From Bacillus timonensis (lineage in GTDB: Bacteria; Bacillota; Bacilli; Bacillales; Bacillaceae_L), in contig NZ_HE610985.1 in NCBI RefSeq assembly GCF_000285535.1, positions 368,633 through 428,377 of the forward strand: a stretch of 59,745 nt of DNA, read 5' to 3'. This document shows, piece by piece, positions 46,226 to 55,329 of this stretch. The translations under genes were made by a program, and so were the position numbers. The notes under the pieces were generated by a model. It was not told the DNA's origin. It made no database searches and was given only the letters and a program-made list of their open reading frames with translations. Positions within the stretch are counted from its first letter, which is position 1. Every line of letters begins with the position of its first letter.

Positions 46226-47339
46226 AGTATGGGCCACTTTGATCGGCCTTATTGCTCTCCTACTCTTTCTAACATATTTTATTGAATCCTTTAACCCAAA
46301 AGCATATCCACATTATGTGTCTAACTCTCCTGCTCCAACCGGTGTTAAGGCAATTTATACATATTTAAATGAAGAGCATGATGTAAAAAGGTGGTCCCAC
46401 TCACCACATCTTCTTTCCAAACACGATAGTAATCAAGTATTGATTATGGTGGAACCATATTTTACACCTGAAACAGAAGAAATGGCTGGGTATCTTGATT
46501 TTATGAAAGCTGGCAATAAGGTGATTTTGTTTAAAACAAATCCACGAGGGATGTTTGATATCAGGACCTTACCAGCAGACATTGATCCTTTTCTTGATGA
46601 AGCGATTACCATCAAGAATCGTGACGGAAAAGAATATGTTGCATTTTTACAAGCTACAAACAGAATCATACCAGGTAAAAAGGACAAAGTACTTCTTGAG
46701 GATGAGGAAGGTGTAATTGCAACAAGTCGAAAAATTGGGGATGGTGAACTCATTACAGCGATTTCACCAGAGTGGATGCTAAATGGCAATCTCTTAAACT
46801 ATGAACATATTCCACTTGTAATATCATTAATTGGGGATACCGATACAACTACTTATTATTTTGATGAATATGTTCATGGACCGCAAAATGCTTCCAGTAT
46901 TACATCACTATATCCAGCCTGGTTTTTAGTTCTCCTTTTACAAGGTGGAATAATCATACTGCTTTGGCTTTGGTACAAAGGAAAGCGATTTGGTCCAATA
47001 TTTTCCCCCCGTGAAGAATATGTTCGATTTAGTGATGAAGGTATACGTGCTTTGAGCGCATGGTATTTAAGAGGACATTACTACCATGAATCATTGAACA
47101 TTCAAGCTGATTATGTGAAACAACTGATACAAGAAAAATGGGGGATACCTACTCATCGCAACTGGTCTGACATTTCAAGTAAGCATGTGCAGCGCTGGAC
47201 CGGAAAAAACGAAAGCGAAATTCACAGGTTTTTACGAGACCTCTCGAAAAACTTAGAAAATGAAAAAATATCAAAATACGATTATTTGCAGTGGTCAAAG
47301 AACATAGATGAATTACGAAAAGAGGTGGAGAAAGGATGA
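46212..47339 (+). CDS. DUF4350 membrane protein
   Basis: A 375-residue protein with N- and C-half membrane helices (about 5-25 and 235-260) around an extracytoplasmic domain. It carries the DUF4350 pattern in which a soluble domain resembles GATase-like folds (PTGVKAIYTYLNEEHDVKRW). The start ATG 46212 (MQNRKVW) with AAAGGAG 8 nt upstream is better than ATG 46182. It overlaps both neighbours (14 and 4 bp), so it is translated as part of the unit. Confidence 0.8.
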   Translation: MQNRKVWATLIGLIALLLFLTYFIESFNPKAYPHYVSNSPAPTGVKAIYTYLNEEHDVKRWSHSPHLLSKHDSNQVLIMVEPYFTPETEEMAGYLDFMKAGNKVILFKTNPRGMFDIRTLPADIDPFLDEAITIKNRDGKEYVAFLQATNRIIPGKKDKVLLEDEEGVIATSRKIGDGELITAISPEWMLNGNLLNYEHIPLVISLIGDTDTTTYYFDEYVHGPQNASSITSLYPAWFLVLLLQGGIIILLWLWYKGKRFGPIFSPREEYVRFSDEGIRALSAWYLRGHYYHESLNIQADYVKQLIQEKWGIPTHRNWSDISSKHVQRWTGKNESEIHRFLRDLSKNLENEKISKYDYLQWSKNIDELRKEVEKG

Positions 47340-48265
47340 GACCAGAACTTACATCCTTACTTGAAAAATATGAACAAAGAATTTTAGGTCAACATATAAA
47401 TTTACGACTTTTACTTTCTGCTATACTAGCTGGTGGTCATGTCTTAATAGAAGGTGTACCTGGTACCGGCAAGACACAGATGGTACGAACACTCGCAACA
47501 CTTCTTGGTGGAGAGTTCACAAGAATTCAATTTACGCCTGACCTGTTACCAAGTGATATTACTGGAAGTATGATTTACAACATGAAGGAGGGTACGTTTG
47601 AAACATTAAAAGGACCCGTTTTCACAAATATCCTATTAGCCGATGAAATAAATCGTACACCTGCGAAAACGCAGGCTTCATTGTTAGAAGCAATGGAGGA
47701 AAAACAGGTTACGATACAAGGTGAGACATACAAGCTACCAGACGTATTCTTTGTTGTCGCTACACAAAACCCAATTGAATTTGAGGGGACTTACCGTTTG
47801 CCAGAAGCTCAACAGGACCGTTTTTTATTCAAGTTGCAAATTGATTTCCCAGCTTTCGAGGAAGAAAAAAAAGTTGTAAAACAAATAATCGAACAAAGTT
47901 TCGGTGATCAAGATTCGTCAAGCATCCTCAATTTATCCACTTTTTTATCGATTCGAAAGGAAATTGAACAAGTCACTTTAGGTGATGGTGTTCTTGAATA
48001 CATCATGCAAATCGTCCGAAAAACAAGGGAGTCTGAAACAATTCGATTTGGAGCAAGTACCAGGGCAGCTATCTCGATTGCAAAAGCAGCACAGGCTTGG
48101 GCTTACCTAACTAGCCGAGATTATGTAACTCCAGACGATGTAAAAATGGTCTCAAAGCCCGCACTAAGACATCGTATTCAGTTATCTCCGCATGCAGAAT
48201 TGGAGGGAATCACCATTGACGAAATCATTGAAGAACTTGTGGGATCGGTTCCTGTTCCTAGATAG
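47336..48265 (+). CDS. MoxR-family AAA+ ATPase
   Basis: A 309-residue AAA+ chaperone-like ATPase. Walker A GVPGTGKT, Walker B LLADEINR, sensor 1 in VVATQNPIEFEGTYRLPEAQQDRF with an Arg finger, and a C-terminal lid. MoxR ATPases act with partner proteins bearing von Willebrand A or DUF58 domains, and such a partner follows here. The start overlaps the preceding stop by four bases. B. subtilis YeaC is a relative. Confidence 0.92.
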   Translation: MRPELTSLLEKYEQRILGQHINLRLLLSAILAGGHVLIEGVPGTGKTQMVRTLATLLGGEFTRIQFTPDLLPSDITGSMIYNMKEGTFETLKGPVFTNILLADEINRTPAKTQASLLEAMEEKQVTIQGETYKLPDVFFVVATQNPIEFEGTYRLPEAQQDRFLFKLQIDFPAFEEEKKVVKQIIEQSFGDQDSSSILNLSTFLSIRKEIEQVTLGDGVLEYIMQIVRKTRESETIRFGASTRAAISIAKAAQAWAYLTSRDYVTPDDVKMVSKPALRHRIQLSPHAELEGITIDEIIEELVGSVPVPR

Positions 48266-49574
48266 AGGTATTCTTCCTACAAAACGTCTGATGTCCGTAT
48301 TTTTAATTCTTTCAATTGGATTTTTAGTATTGACTTCATTTGAACTTTCATGGGGGATTATCTTTGGTATCAATGGATTTGTTTTATTTGGAAGTTTCCT
48401 TGATTTATTCTTTTCTCCAAAAAAAAAGCAAATAACAGCGACACGTAAATTACAGAATGAATTGGAGAGAGGCCTTTCAACACCAATTAAAATTTTTATA
48501 ACCAACAATTCTACATTTGACATGTTTTATCGATTAGTAGATGGAATTCCCGCTTCCTTTTCTAGAGACTTTCCAATTCAAGGGAAAATCTCTGGTGAAA
48601 CAACTACTCGCATCACTTATGAAACTGAAGCAATGGAACGTGGTGATTATCAAATTAATAAATTATATTTCCGGTACAAAAGTATTCTAGGTTTATGGGA
48701 AAAACAAGTCACATTCACATTAGAAAACCAAGTAAAAGTTATACCAAATCTTTCAGAAACAAGACAGTATCTAGAAAACGCACAGAAATTTTTATTATAT
48801 GAAGGCGTAAAAATTCGAAAGCAACAAAAAGACGTAGGAGAGTTTTCAAAAATTAGAAGTTATGTCGTCGGTGATGATCCTCGCACTATTAACTGGAGAC
48901 AGACAGCAAAGCTCCATGAGGTCATGACGAATGAATACGAACCAGAGCACGGAAAATATATTACGATATTACTTGATTGTGGAAGAATGATGGGGGCAGA
49001 GTTGGATAAGGGGAATCGCCTTGAAAGAGCGATTGAATCCGCAATAACAGTAGCCACTGCAGCTCTCAAGCACGGGGATTTTGTATCTATGTTGGCTTTT
49101 TCAACTGATGTTAAGGTTTTTGTCCCAGCTGGAAAAGGGATGGCCCATCTTCAAATCATTTTACATGCGATTTATAATCTCAAAGTAGACGCAGTTGAAT
49201 CAAACTATGGCGCTGTTTTATCTTATTTAGAAACAATGCAAACAAAACGAAGCCTCGTTTTACTGTTTAGTGATGTACATGCATTTGTAAGGGAAGAAAG
49301 TGCATTGATTTATTTACAAAAAGTAAGGCAACGGCATTACTTTCTAATGATTGGAATAGAGGATGCAACATTAAACAAGAGAATTAAAGAGAGGCCTACA
49401 AATGTCCAAACGGTGATGCTAAAAAGTATGGCACAAATGCAGATGCTCGAGAAAAAGCGTGGAAAACTAAAATGGGAAAAACAAGGCCTCATAATGGTAG
49501 AGGCCAAAGCCGAAAATATGGCAGCAACAGCCGTTTCCTATTATATTGATATTATGAATCGGAATTTGCTGTAG
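48216..49574 (+). CDS. DUF58 protein (VWA-like partner of MoxR)
   Basis: A 452-residue protein: two membrane helices near the N-terminus (about 30-75), a beta-rich middle part and the C-terminal DUF58 domain with the signature GDDPRTINWRQTAK. A VWA-like fold follows (TILLDCGRMM, LVLLFSDVHAF). I place the start at TTG 48216 because GGAGGG lies 8 nt upstream; this makes a 50-bp overlap with the MoxR gene. ATG 48192 and ATG 48291 are alternatives. Its 3' end overlaps the convergent SpoIIM-like gene by 23 bp. Confidence 0.85.
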   Translation: MTKSLKNLWDRFLFLDRGILPTKRLMSVFLILSIGFLVLTSFELSWGIIFGINGFVLFGSFLDLFFSPKKKQITATRKLQNELERGLSTPIKIFITNNSTFDMFYRLVDGIPASFSRDFPIQGKISGETTTRITYETEAMERGDYQINKLYFRYKSILGLWEKQVTFTLENQVKVIPNLSETRQYLENAQKFLLYEGVKIRKQQKDVGEFSKIRSYVVGDDPRTINWRQTAKLHEVMTNEYEPEHGKYITILLDCGRMMGAELDKGNRLERAIESAITVATAALKHGDFVSMLAFSTDVKVFVPAGKGMAHLQIILHAIYNLKVDAVESNYGAVLSYLETMQTKRSLVLLFSDVHAFVREESALIYLQKVRQRHYFLMIGIEDATLNKRIKERPTNVQTVMLKSMAQMQMLEKKRGKLKWEKQGLIMVEAKAENMAATAVSYYIDIMNRNLL

Positions 49575-50532
49575 CCTTTTTTCTCGCTAGTAATAGTTTT
49601 CCAGTTACGATGTAAAGGATTAATCCAATTACAGTAATGAATGCAACTGCATATTTAGCTTCAAGTGAAATAGCAGCGGGTGTAATAAAACCTTCGATGA
49701 TCCCGGCAATAACAAATAAAGGAAGCGTGCCTAAAAGGAGCTGTACTGAACGTTTCGCCTGATATTTTAACTGATAACCTCTTGTGTGATTTCCAGGCAC
49801 AAGCAGTTTGTAGCCCATTAACAGTCCAGCTCCACCTGCAATGAAAATAGCGGTAAGCTCAATCATTCCATGCGGGACAATATAAGCCCAAAAATCATAG
49901 GTTTTCCCATAATGCCAAAATAGGCCGGCTAATGCACCAACGATAATCCCGTTGTAAATTAAAATATAAACGGTTAGAAGTCCAAAGGTAATTCCGCTTG
50001 CAAATGCAAGAATAGCGACTTGAATATTGTTTGTCATAATGGTTGCAGACATTAAGGATGAATCTACTTCACCATCTTGACTTCCTAAATAGTCAGGATC
50101 AACACCTTGCGCAATGTCAGTTGGCAAAATAGAAAACATATGTAGTGGGTCCTGTGCAACTGAAAAAAAGCTACCAACCCCACCTAGAGTAAACAAGACC
50201 ATGGCAATAACCACGAATTTCCATTGTTCAAGTAATAGACCGATAAATTTTGTACGAAAGAAATACCTGATTTGCCTGAAACTTGAAACCTGGTCTTTGT
50301 ATAGAAGGTTATGAGCCTTTGAGACAAGACCGTTTAAATAAGGGGTAATCTCTTCGTTTGGAAAATAGGTCTGACTATAGGAAAGATGTTGCGTGCATTT
50401 TTGATAAAGTCTATAAAACTCATTAATTTCATTACTAGTTCGCGATTTTCTACGCTTATGAATCTTGGAAATCATTTGCTCAAGCTGTTTCCACTCGTCT
50501 CGGTGCTGTTTTACAAACTGCTTCATGTTCAC
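49552..50532 (-). CDS. SpoIIM-family membrane protein
   Basis: A 326-residue protein of the COG1300 (SpoIIM-like) family, with a helical cytoplasmic start (about 1-100) and about six membrane segments. The core SGITFGLLTVYILIYNGIIVG and HGMIELTAIFIAGGAGL is typical. It is not the sporulation gene itself, which is about 215 residues long; members of this type keep company with DUF58, MoxR and RDD genes. Of the possible starts, GTG 50532 has the best spacing to AGAGGTGG. It is convergent with the DUF58 gene and divergent from the RDD gene. Confidence 0.82.
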   Translation of the reverse strand: MNMKQFVKQHRDEWKQLEQMISKIHKRRKSRTSNEINEFYRLYQKCTQHLSYSQTYFPNEEITPYLNGLVSKAHNLLYKDQVSSFRQIRYFFRTKFIGLLLEQWKFVVIAMVLFTLGGVGSFFSVAQDPLHMFSILPTDIAQGVDPDYLGSQDGEVDSSLMSATIMTNNIQVAILAFASGITFGLLTVYILIYNGIIVGALAGLFWHYGKTYDFWAYIVPHGMIELTAIFIAGGAGLLMGYKLLVPGNHTRGYQLKYQAKRSVQLLLGTLPLFVIAGIIEGFITPAAISLEAKYAVAFITVIGLILYIVTGKLLLARKKATANSDS

Positions 50533-50612
50533 GGGCAACCACCTCTTTACTTTACAATAACCTTATTATAGTAATTTTAGAGAAAAATAGAAACCAGGAA
50601 AGGGGGATCTTT

Positions 50613-51439
50613 TTGAATCAAGAACAAACGAATATTAAAACACCGGAGTTTGTTTCCATCCAATTTCAGTTAGCTGGGGTAGGAAGCCGTGCAGCTGCCT
50701 TCTTACTAGATACATTAATTTTGACAACGGCGAGTTTTCTAATTTTACTAATCTTACTGGTTATTTTAAACGGCAGTCCTGATATATGGCTACTAGGAGA
50801 AACTTTTTCTTCCAGCGCATTGGCAATTACAATTATCATATTGTTTTTATTAAACTGGAGTTATTTTTCTTGCTTGAGTTTTTCGCTGGAGGTAAGACCA
50901 TCGGTAAAAAAGTTCTCGGAATTCGTGTCATACAAGAAAACGGGCATAGTATTACACTGTTATCAAGTTTCATCCGCAATTTTCTGCGCATCATTGATTC
51001 TTTACCAGCATCCTATTTTTTAGGAATTATTATGATATTCTTTCATACTAAACATAAGCGAATTGGTGACCTTGTTGCGGGCACAATCGTCATCCATGAA
51101 AGACGAACAAAAAATCATAAAAAACCAAAACCACTAGAATTGGAAATTCGTAAACGTGGACTTGATAAAGATTCACTTCCAATCGACCAATGGGCATTAA
51201 AATCTTTTGGAAACAAGGAATGGAAATTGCTTCAAACTTATTGTCATCGTTTTCTACAATTGAAAGAGGATATAAAAGACAGAAGAACGAAGCAAATCGC
51301 AAATATTTTGTTACCAAAAGTGGGAATCGATGTAGCCGGAAAGACGTACGAACAATTAGAAAATGAGTTATTAGTCCTATATTTACTAGTAAAAGATGAA
51401 TGGGAATTTGAATTTCAAAACGAGAATCTCCAACTTTAG
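50613..51439 (+). pseudogene. RDD-family membrane protein, split by a one-base frameshift
   Basis: The N-terminal part (from TTG 50613, AAAGGGGGA upstream) has the RDD domain motif GVGSRAAAFLLDTLIL. The C-terminal part (GGKTIGKKVLGIRVI, HTKHKRIGDLVAGTIVIHE) lies in another frame. The frames join at a five-T run (50864-50868). One extra T makes a continuous 275-residue protein. After the RDD domain comes a soluble helical tail. RDD genes are regular members of MoxR/DUF58/SpoIIM clusters. Confidence 0.85.
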
Positions 51440-51440
51440 A

Positions 51441-51469
51441 CTGACATCCTATAAATTGCTATGTATAAT
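51441..51469 (+). promoter_or_regulatory. Candidate sigma-A promoter of the lipoprotein amidase gene
   Basis: CTGACA, a 17-bp spacer and a perfect TATAAT (51464-51469), about 100 bp before the start codon. Confidence 0.55.
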
Positions 51470-51568
51470 GTATCTTATAGTTTACTAAACGAGACAAGCA
51501 ATTCAAATACATATAGGTAATATGACCTAAAAACGATAGGATAAAGTTTGTTACAGGAGATACGAACC

Positions 51569-52243
51569 ATGGAATGGAAAATGATTGGTATTGGCTGCTT
51601 ACTCACCAGCCTATTATTCGGCTGTTCAATACAGGCCAAAGAAGCAAAAGTTGAAAATACGGAGGTAGAAGTGGCTACAGAAGAAATTATTACTACTGTC
51701 CAAAAACCATTGCCCCTTGACATTTCCGAGAAACGGACAAAAGAAATCACCCATCTTATGATTCATTTTATTAGTAATGCGGGGGTTAATCCGGCAGATC
51801 CTTATAATGTAGAAGATGTCTATTCTATTTTTGAGGAATACGGACTTTCCGTTCATTACCTGATTGATCGGGAAGGCACTATTTATAGCCTTGTTCCCGA
51901 GGACAGGGTGGCCTATCATGCAGGAAAAGGAAGCTTGTCTGATTTTCCAGAATACGAAAATAAGATGAATGAATATTCGATTGGAATTGAGCTTCTTGCA
52001 ATCGGTACAAGGGAAGAAATGGTAAAGATTATACCAGAAAACATCTATAATCAAATAGATCCTTCATTGGCAGGCTATACGGATGCTCAATATCAATCAC
52101 TTGAATTATTGATTACTACTATTTTAAAAAGAAATCCTTCTATTTTACGTGACAGAAACCATGTCATTGGACATGATGAATATGCACCTGGAAGAAAAAC
52201 AGACCCTGGCTCACTATTTGATTGGTCAAAAATAGGTCTTTAA
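51569..52243 (+). CDS. Lipoprotein N-acetylmuramoyl-L-alanine amidase (amidase_2/PGRP fold)
   Basis: A 224-residue predicted lipoprotein: the lipobox SLLFGC follows a short hydrophobic segment, with Cys at about residue 19. The amidase_2 zinc-site residues are visible: His in LMIHF, then YHAGKG, then HDEYAPGRKTDPG with the C-terminal His and Asp. Such enzymes cut the bond between muramic acid and the stem peptide. ATG 51569 is chosen, with CAGGAGAT upstream; the longer TTG frame is not needed. Alone, with its own promoter and terminator. Confidence 0.88.
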   Translation: MEWKMIGIGCLLTSLLFGCSIQAKEAKVENTEVEVATEEIITTVQKPLPLDISEKRTKEITHLMIHFISNAGVNPADPYNVEDVYSIFEEYGLSVHYLIDREGTIYSLVPEDRVAYHAGKGSLSDFPEYENKMNEYSIGIELLAIGTREEMVKIIPENIYNQIDPSLAGYTDAQYQSLELLITTILKRNPSILRDRNHVIGHDEYAPGRKTDPGSLFDWSKIGL

Positions 52244-52245
52244 GG

Positions 52246-52275
52246 AAAACATCTACATTGAGTAGATGTTTTTTA
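52246..52275 (+). terminator. Intrinsic terminator of the amidase gene
   Basis: 11-bp perfect stem AAAACATCTAC/GTAGATGTTTT with an ATTGA loop, then more T. Confidence 0.92.
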
Positions 52276-52365
52276 AATTTTAAATTGTTTGAAAAGTATG
52301 TGAATATTACTTATAATGAAAACGTATGCAGGTTTGGTTTTATACTTATTAAGGGGGAATTGAAT

Positions 52366-53954
52366 TTGTACGTACCTTTGCTTTTATCTCAATTTTTAGA
52401 TCGAGCTGTCAAACTATACGGAAAAAAAACCGCTTTGATTGATGACGACAAAAGCTTTACGTATGCAGAAATAAATGAAAGAGTTAACCAACTCTCACGA
52501 GGATTAAACTATCTTGGAGTGAAAAAGGGGACCGTGTCGCATACTTAGCTCCGAATTCATCTGAGATGTTTGAGGGCTTTTACGGAGTATTTCAAGTCGG
52601 TGCCATCATTGTTCCGTTAAATACAAGATTAATTCCATCTGATTATGAGTACATACTAAACCACAGTGAAACAAAAGTTTTATTTGTTGATCATGAGCTG
52701 GTAGGACACATTGAGCCTATTCGTGAAAACTTAAAAACTGTTGAAAAGATCATTGTCCACGGGCAAAAAGGGGACATGGGGTGGACTGTTTCTTATGAGG
52801 AATGGCTGGCACGCTTTGAAAAAGCTCCAGTCGAACGACCTAAGTTAGATGAAAATGACATTGCTACCCTTTTATACACAAGCGGAACAACTGGAAAACC
52901 AAAAGGCGTTATGCTCTCACATCGTAGTAATTACCTTCATGCATTAACAACCATGCATCATCTTCGCGTATCAGACCGTGATACACTTCTTCATATATTG
53001 CCTATGTTCCATGTCAATGGTTGGGGATCACCTTTTTACTACACAGCAAATGGAGCCACACAGGTTTGCTTACGAAAGGTAAGGCCAGAGGAAATTTTTA
53101 GAAAGATAGATACCTATAAAGTTACCGTTATGCATATGGCTCCAACCGTTCTTAATTCGTTACTACAATATGCTGAATCAAGTGGATTTACAAAACAAGA
53201 ACAAGATATTCGAATTGTTATCGCTGGATCAGCACCTCCACCTGCATTTGTTAAACGTGTGGAAGAGGAGCTAGAGTGGGAATTTATCCAAGTATATGGT
53301 ATGACTGAAGCTGCACCTCTTATCACCACTTCCATTATTCGCAATACACAGAATGACCTATCTAAAGAAGAAAAATATCGTTTAAAAGCAAAAGCCGGGT
53401 ATGAGTTTATTGGAGCAGAGGTACGTGTTGTCAATGAATTTGGAGAAGACGTAACCAAGGACGGGAAAGAAATAGGGGAAGTCATTGTCCGCAGTAACAC
53501 TGTAATGGAGGGCTATTTAAATAATAAAGAAGGTACAGACGAAGTCATTCGCAATGGCTTTTATCATACAGGTGATCTGGCAATTGTAGATGCAGAAGGA
53601 AATATAGAAATTGCTGACCGTAAAAAAGACATCATAATCAGTGGTGGAGAAAACATTTCCTCCATTGAAGTTGAAAGTGCATTATACGATCACCCTGCTG
53701 TTTTAGAAGTTGCAGTAATATCAATACCACATAAAAAATGGGGTGAGACCCCACAGGCAATTGTTGTTAAACGTGAAGGCTATGATGTAACAGAAGAAGA
53801 GTTAATTGCTTTCTCACGGAGTCGTTTAGCGCATTTTAAAGCCCCTACAAAGGTTGTCTTCAAAGATGAACTACCCAAAACAGCATCAGGTAAAATCCAA
53901 AAAGTTCACCTTCGGAAGGAATATTGGCACGAAACAGAAAAATTTATTAATTAA
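52366..53954 (+). pseudogene. Acyl-CoA synthetase (AMP-binding ligase), split by a one-base frameshift
   Basis: ATP-dependent fatty-acid or related acyl-CoA ligase. From TTG 52366 (AAGGGGG 8 nt upstream) the frame runs to GVKKG and then breaks at a four-G run (52527-52530). The rest starts again in the minus-one frame. One added base restores a protein of about 529 residues. Motifs: ATP-binding LYTSGTTGKPKG, YGMTEAAPLI, YHTGDLA and the catalytic Lys in KTASGKIQK. The substrate is not clear; it resembles long-chain or medium-chain CoA ligases. Confidence 0.88.
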
Positions 53955-53994
53955 TAGAAAAAGCTAAAGGCACCTAGTGCTAGACATAGAGAAA

Positions 53995-54030
53995 GACCCC
54001 GTTTTCTAAAATAGAAAATGGGGCCTATTT
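53995..54030. terminator. Bidirectional terminator between the ligase and EamA genes
   Basis: 12-bp stem CCCCGTTTTCTA/TAGAAAATGGGG (one G-T) with an AAA loop. Confidence 0.9.
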
Positions 54031-54911
54031 TATGCGCCGAGCTTTTGGTCTACTTTTCTATCTTTAGCAAATGTCCAATTTACTAAAAAGATACCTAGAA
54101 AAATAAAGAGGGCACCGATATATACAAACCATTCTACAACTTCCTTTAAAAGCACCCATCCAGATAACACTCCAAAAAAAGGCGCTAAAAATAAGAATGC
54201 TGAGGTTTTTCCTGGGTCACCGGTATTTAGTAAATAAAACCAAATTGCAAATTGTACAATCGAAGCCATGATTGCAAGCCATAAAATAATAAAAACGGAA
54301 GTAGGAGTAATCGTTAAATCAGGTGTCTCAAGAGTCAAGCTCATCAAAAGGAGAAGAATGCCGCCAAACAACATTTGATAAGCCGTTAACACCCAAATAT
54401 TAAAATTGGAACCCCATTTTTTAATTAACAATGTTCCAATCGACCAAGATATAGATGCTCCGAGGCCCAATAATATCCCAATTTCTAAATGTAGGTGAAA
54501 ACCAAGGGTTATAAAGACTCCTGAAAACCCAATGACTACCCCAATCCAATGAAAAAGTTGATAACGAATTCCAAGAAAGATTGTACTTAAAATAACAACA
54601 AGTAAGGGATTGCTAAATGTAAGGATGGAAGACTCCCCTGCTGAAATCGTCCGAAGGCTTAAGAATATGCAGCCCATGACACCAGCCGTTTGAAAGAGCC
54701 CAATCGTAAAAATTCGTACCCAATCAAGAAACTTTTTGGGTAGTGGTTTTTTCCATACAAATAAAGCCATGAGAATACCTGCAATTGTAAAGCGTAAACC
54801 AACAAGAAGAAGGGGCGTTACATAACCTAATCCAATTTTACCAACCGCAAAAGAGGAACCCATTAACGCTGTAGTGGTCACAACTAACACACCAAATAGA
54901 AAAGGATTCAT
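54030..54911 (-). CDS. EamA/DMT-superfamily transporter
   Basis: A 293-residue, ten-segment membrane protein of two EamA repeats; the second begins about residue 150 (LGASISWSIGTLLIKKWG). Such carriers export amino acids, sugars or drugs. ATG 54911 has GGGAGA upstream. It is a single gene convergent with the acyl-CoA synthetase gene. The substrate is unknown. Confidence 0.9.
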   Translation of the reverse strand: MNPFLFGVLVVTTTALMGSSFAVGKIGLGYVTPLLLVGLRFTIAGILMALFVWKKPLPKKFLDWVRIFTIGLFQTAGVMGCIFLSLRTISAGESSILTFSNPLLVVILSTIFLGIRYQLFHWIGVVIGFSGVFITLGFHLHLEIGILLGLGASISWSIGTLLIKKWGSNFNIWVLTAYQMLFGGILLLLMSLTLETPDLTITPTSVFIILWLAIMASIVQFAIWFYLLNTGDPGKTSAFLFLAPFFGVLSGWVLLKEVVEWFVYIGALFIFLGIFLVNWTFAKDRKVDQKLGA

Positions 54912-54986
54912 ATAATGTCTCCCATTTTTTTCCTCATCATAACATAATTTCTAATTTAAAATACCATTTTAAGCAAAAAATAATAG

Positions 54987-55017
54987 AAAAAGGTAAGCAA
55001 CGATTCGCCTACCTTTT
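54987..55017 (-). terminator. Terminator of the 39-residue minus-strand gene
   Basis: Stem AAAAAGGTA-x-GC/GC-x-TACCTTTT (one mismatch); read on the minus strand it is followed by T5. Confidence 0.65.
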
Positions 55018-55058
55018 CCACATCAATGAGTTTTACCTATACAGATTGAATATCCTTT

Positions 55059-55178
55059 CTACGCAAGAGCTGGGATTCGTAATAAATACTGAAGTCTAGC
55101 TGCTAGTCTTCTCACGAAAATTGTCAACTTTACGAATGAATAAAACAACTCTGGGAATAAGCGAAACAGAATATTCAA
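55059..55178 (-). CDS. Candidate 39-residue amphipathic small protein
   Basis: The only small frame in the 54.9-55.3 kb gap with translation signals: TTG 55178 has GGAGGG 7 nt upstream, and a terminator lies downstream on the same strand. The product starts MNILFRLFPELFYSFVKLTI and ends in an Arg/Leu-rich stretch (RRLAARLQYLLRIPALA). It looks amphipathic and membrane-active. I recognise no family, and expression is unproven. Confidence 0.45.
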   Translation of the reverse strand: MNILFRLFPELFYSFVKLTIFVRRLAARLQYLLRIPALA

Positions 55179-55255
55179 TGTATATCCCTCCACATTGATA
55201 TTTGTGAAAGTAAACCTTCCACAGGATTATTGTTTGCAAACCTCGAAATAATAAT

Positions 55256-55284
55256 GTGTACAAGGTATGTTTTCTTTTGTACAC
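55256..55284. promoter_or_regulatory. Inverted repeat in the divergent region before the DUF1292 gene
   Basis: Perfect 8-bp arms GTGTACAA and TTGTACAC separated by 13 bp. A -10-like TAAAAT (55293-55298) follows directly, so the repeat would overlap the promoter. Confidence 0.45.
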
Positions 55285-55329
55285 TGGAAAGATAAAATAG
55301 TACATAACTCAATTGGGGAGGAAAAAATC

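Noticed and set aside
49552-50532. Sporulation gene spoIIM proper
   Set aside because: The protein is over 100 residues longer than SpoIIM and sits in a MoxR/DUF58 context rather than its sporulation locus.
51626-52054. 142-residue minus-strand gene
   Set aside because: Antisense to the amidase gene; no ribosome site.
55096-55305. 69-residue minus-strand gene
   Set aside because: No ribosome site; the overlapping 39-codon frame at 55059-55178 has better signals.
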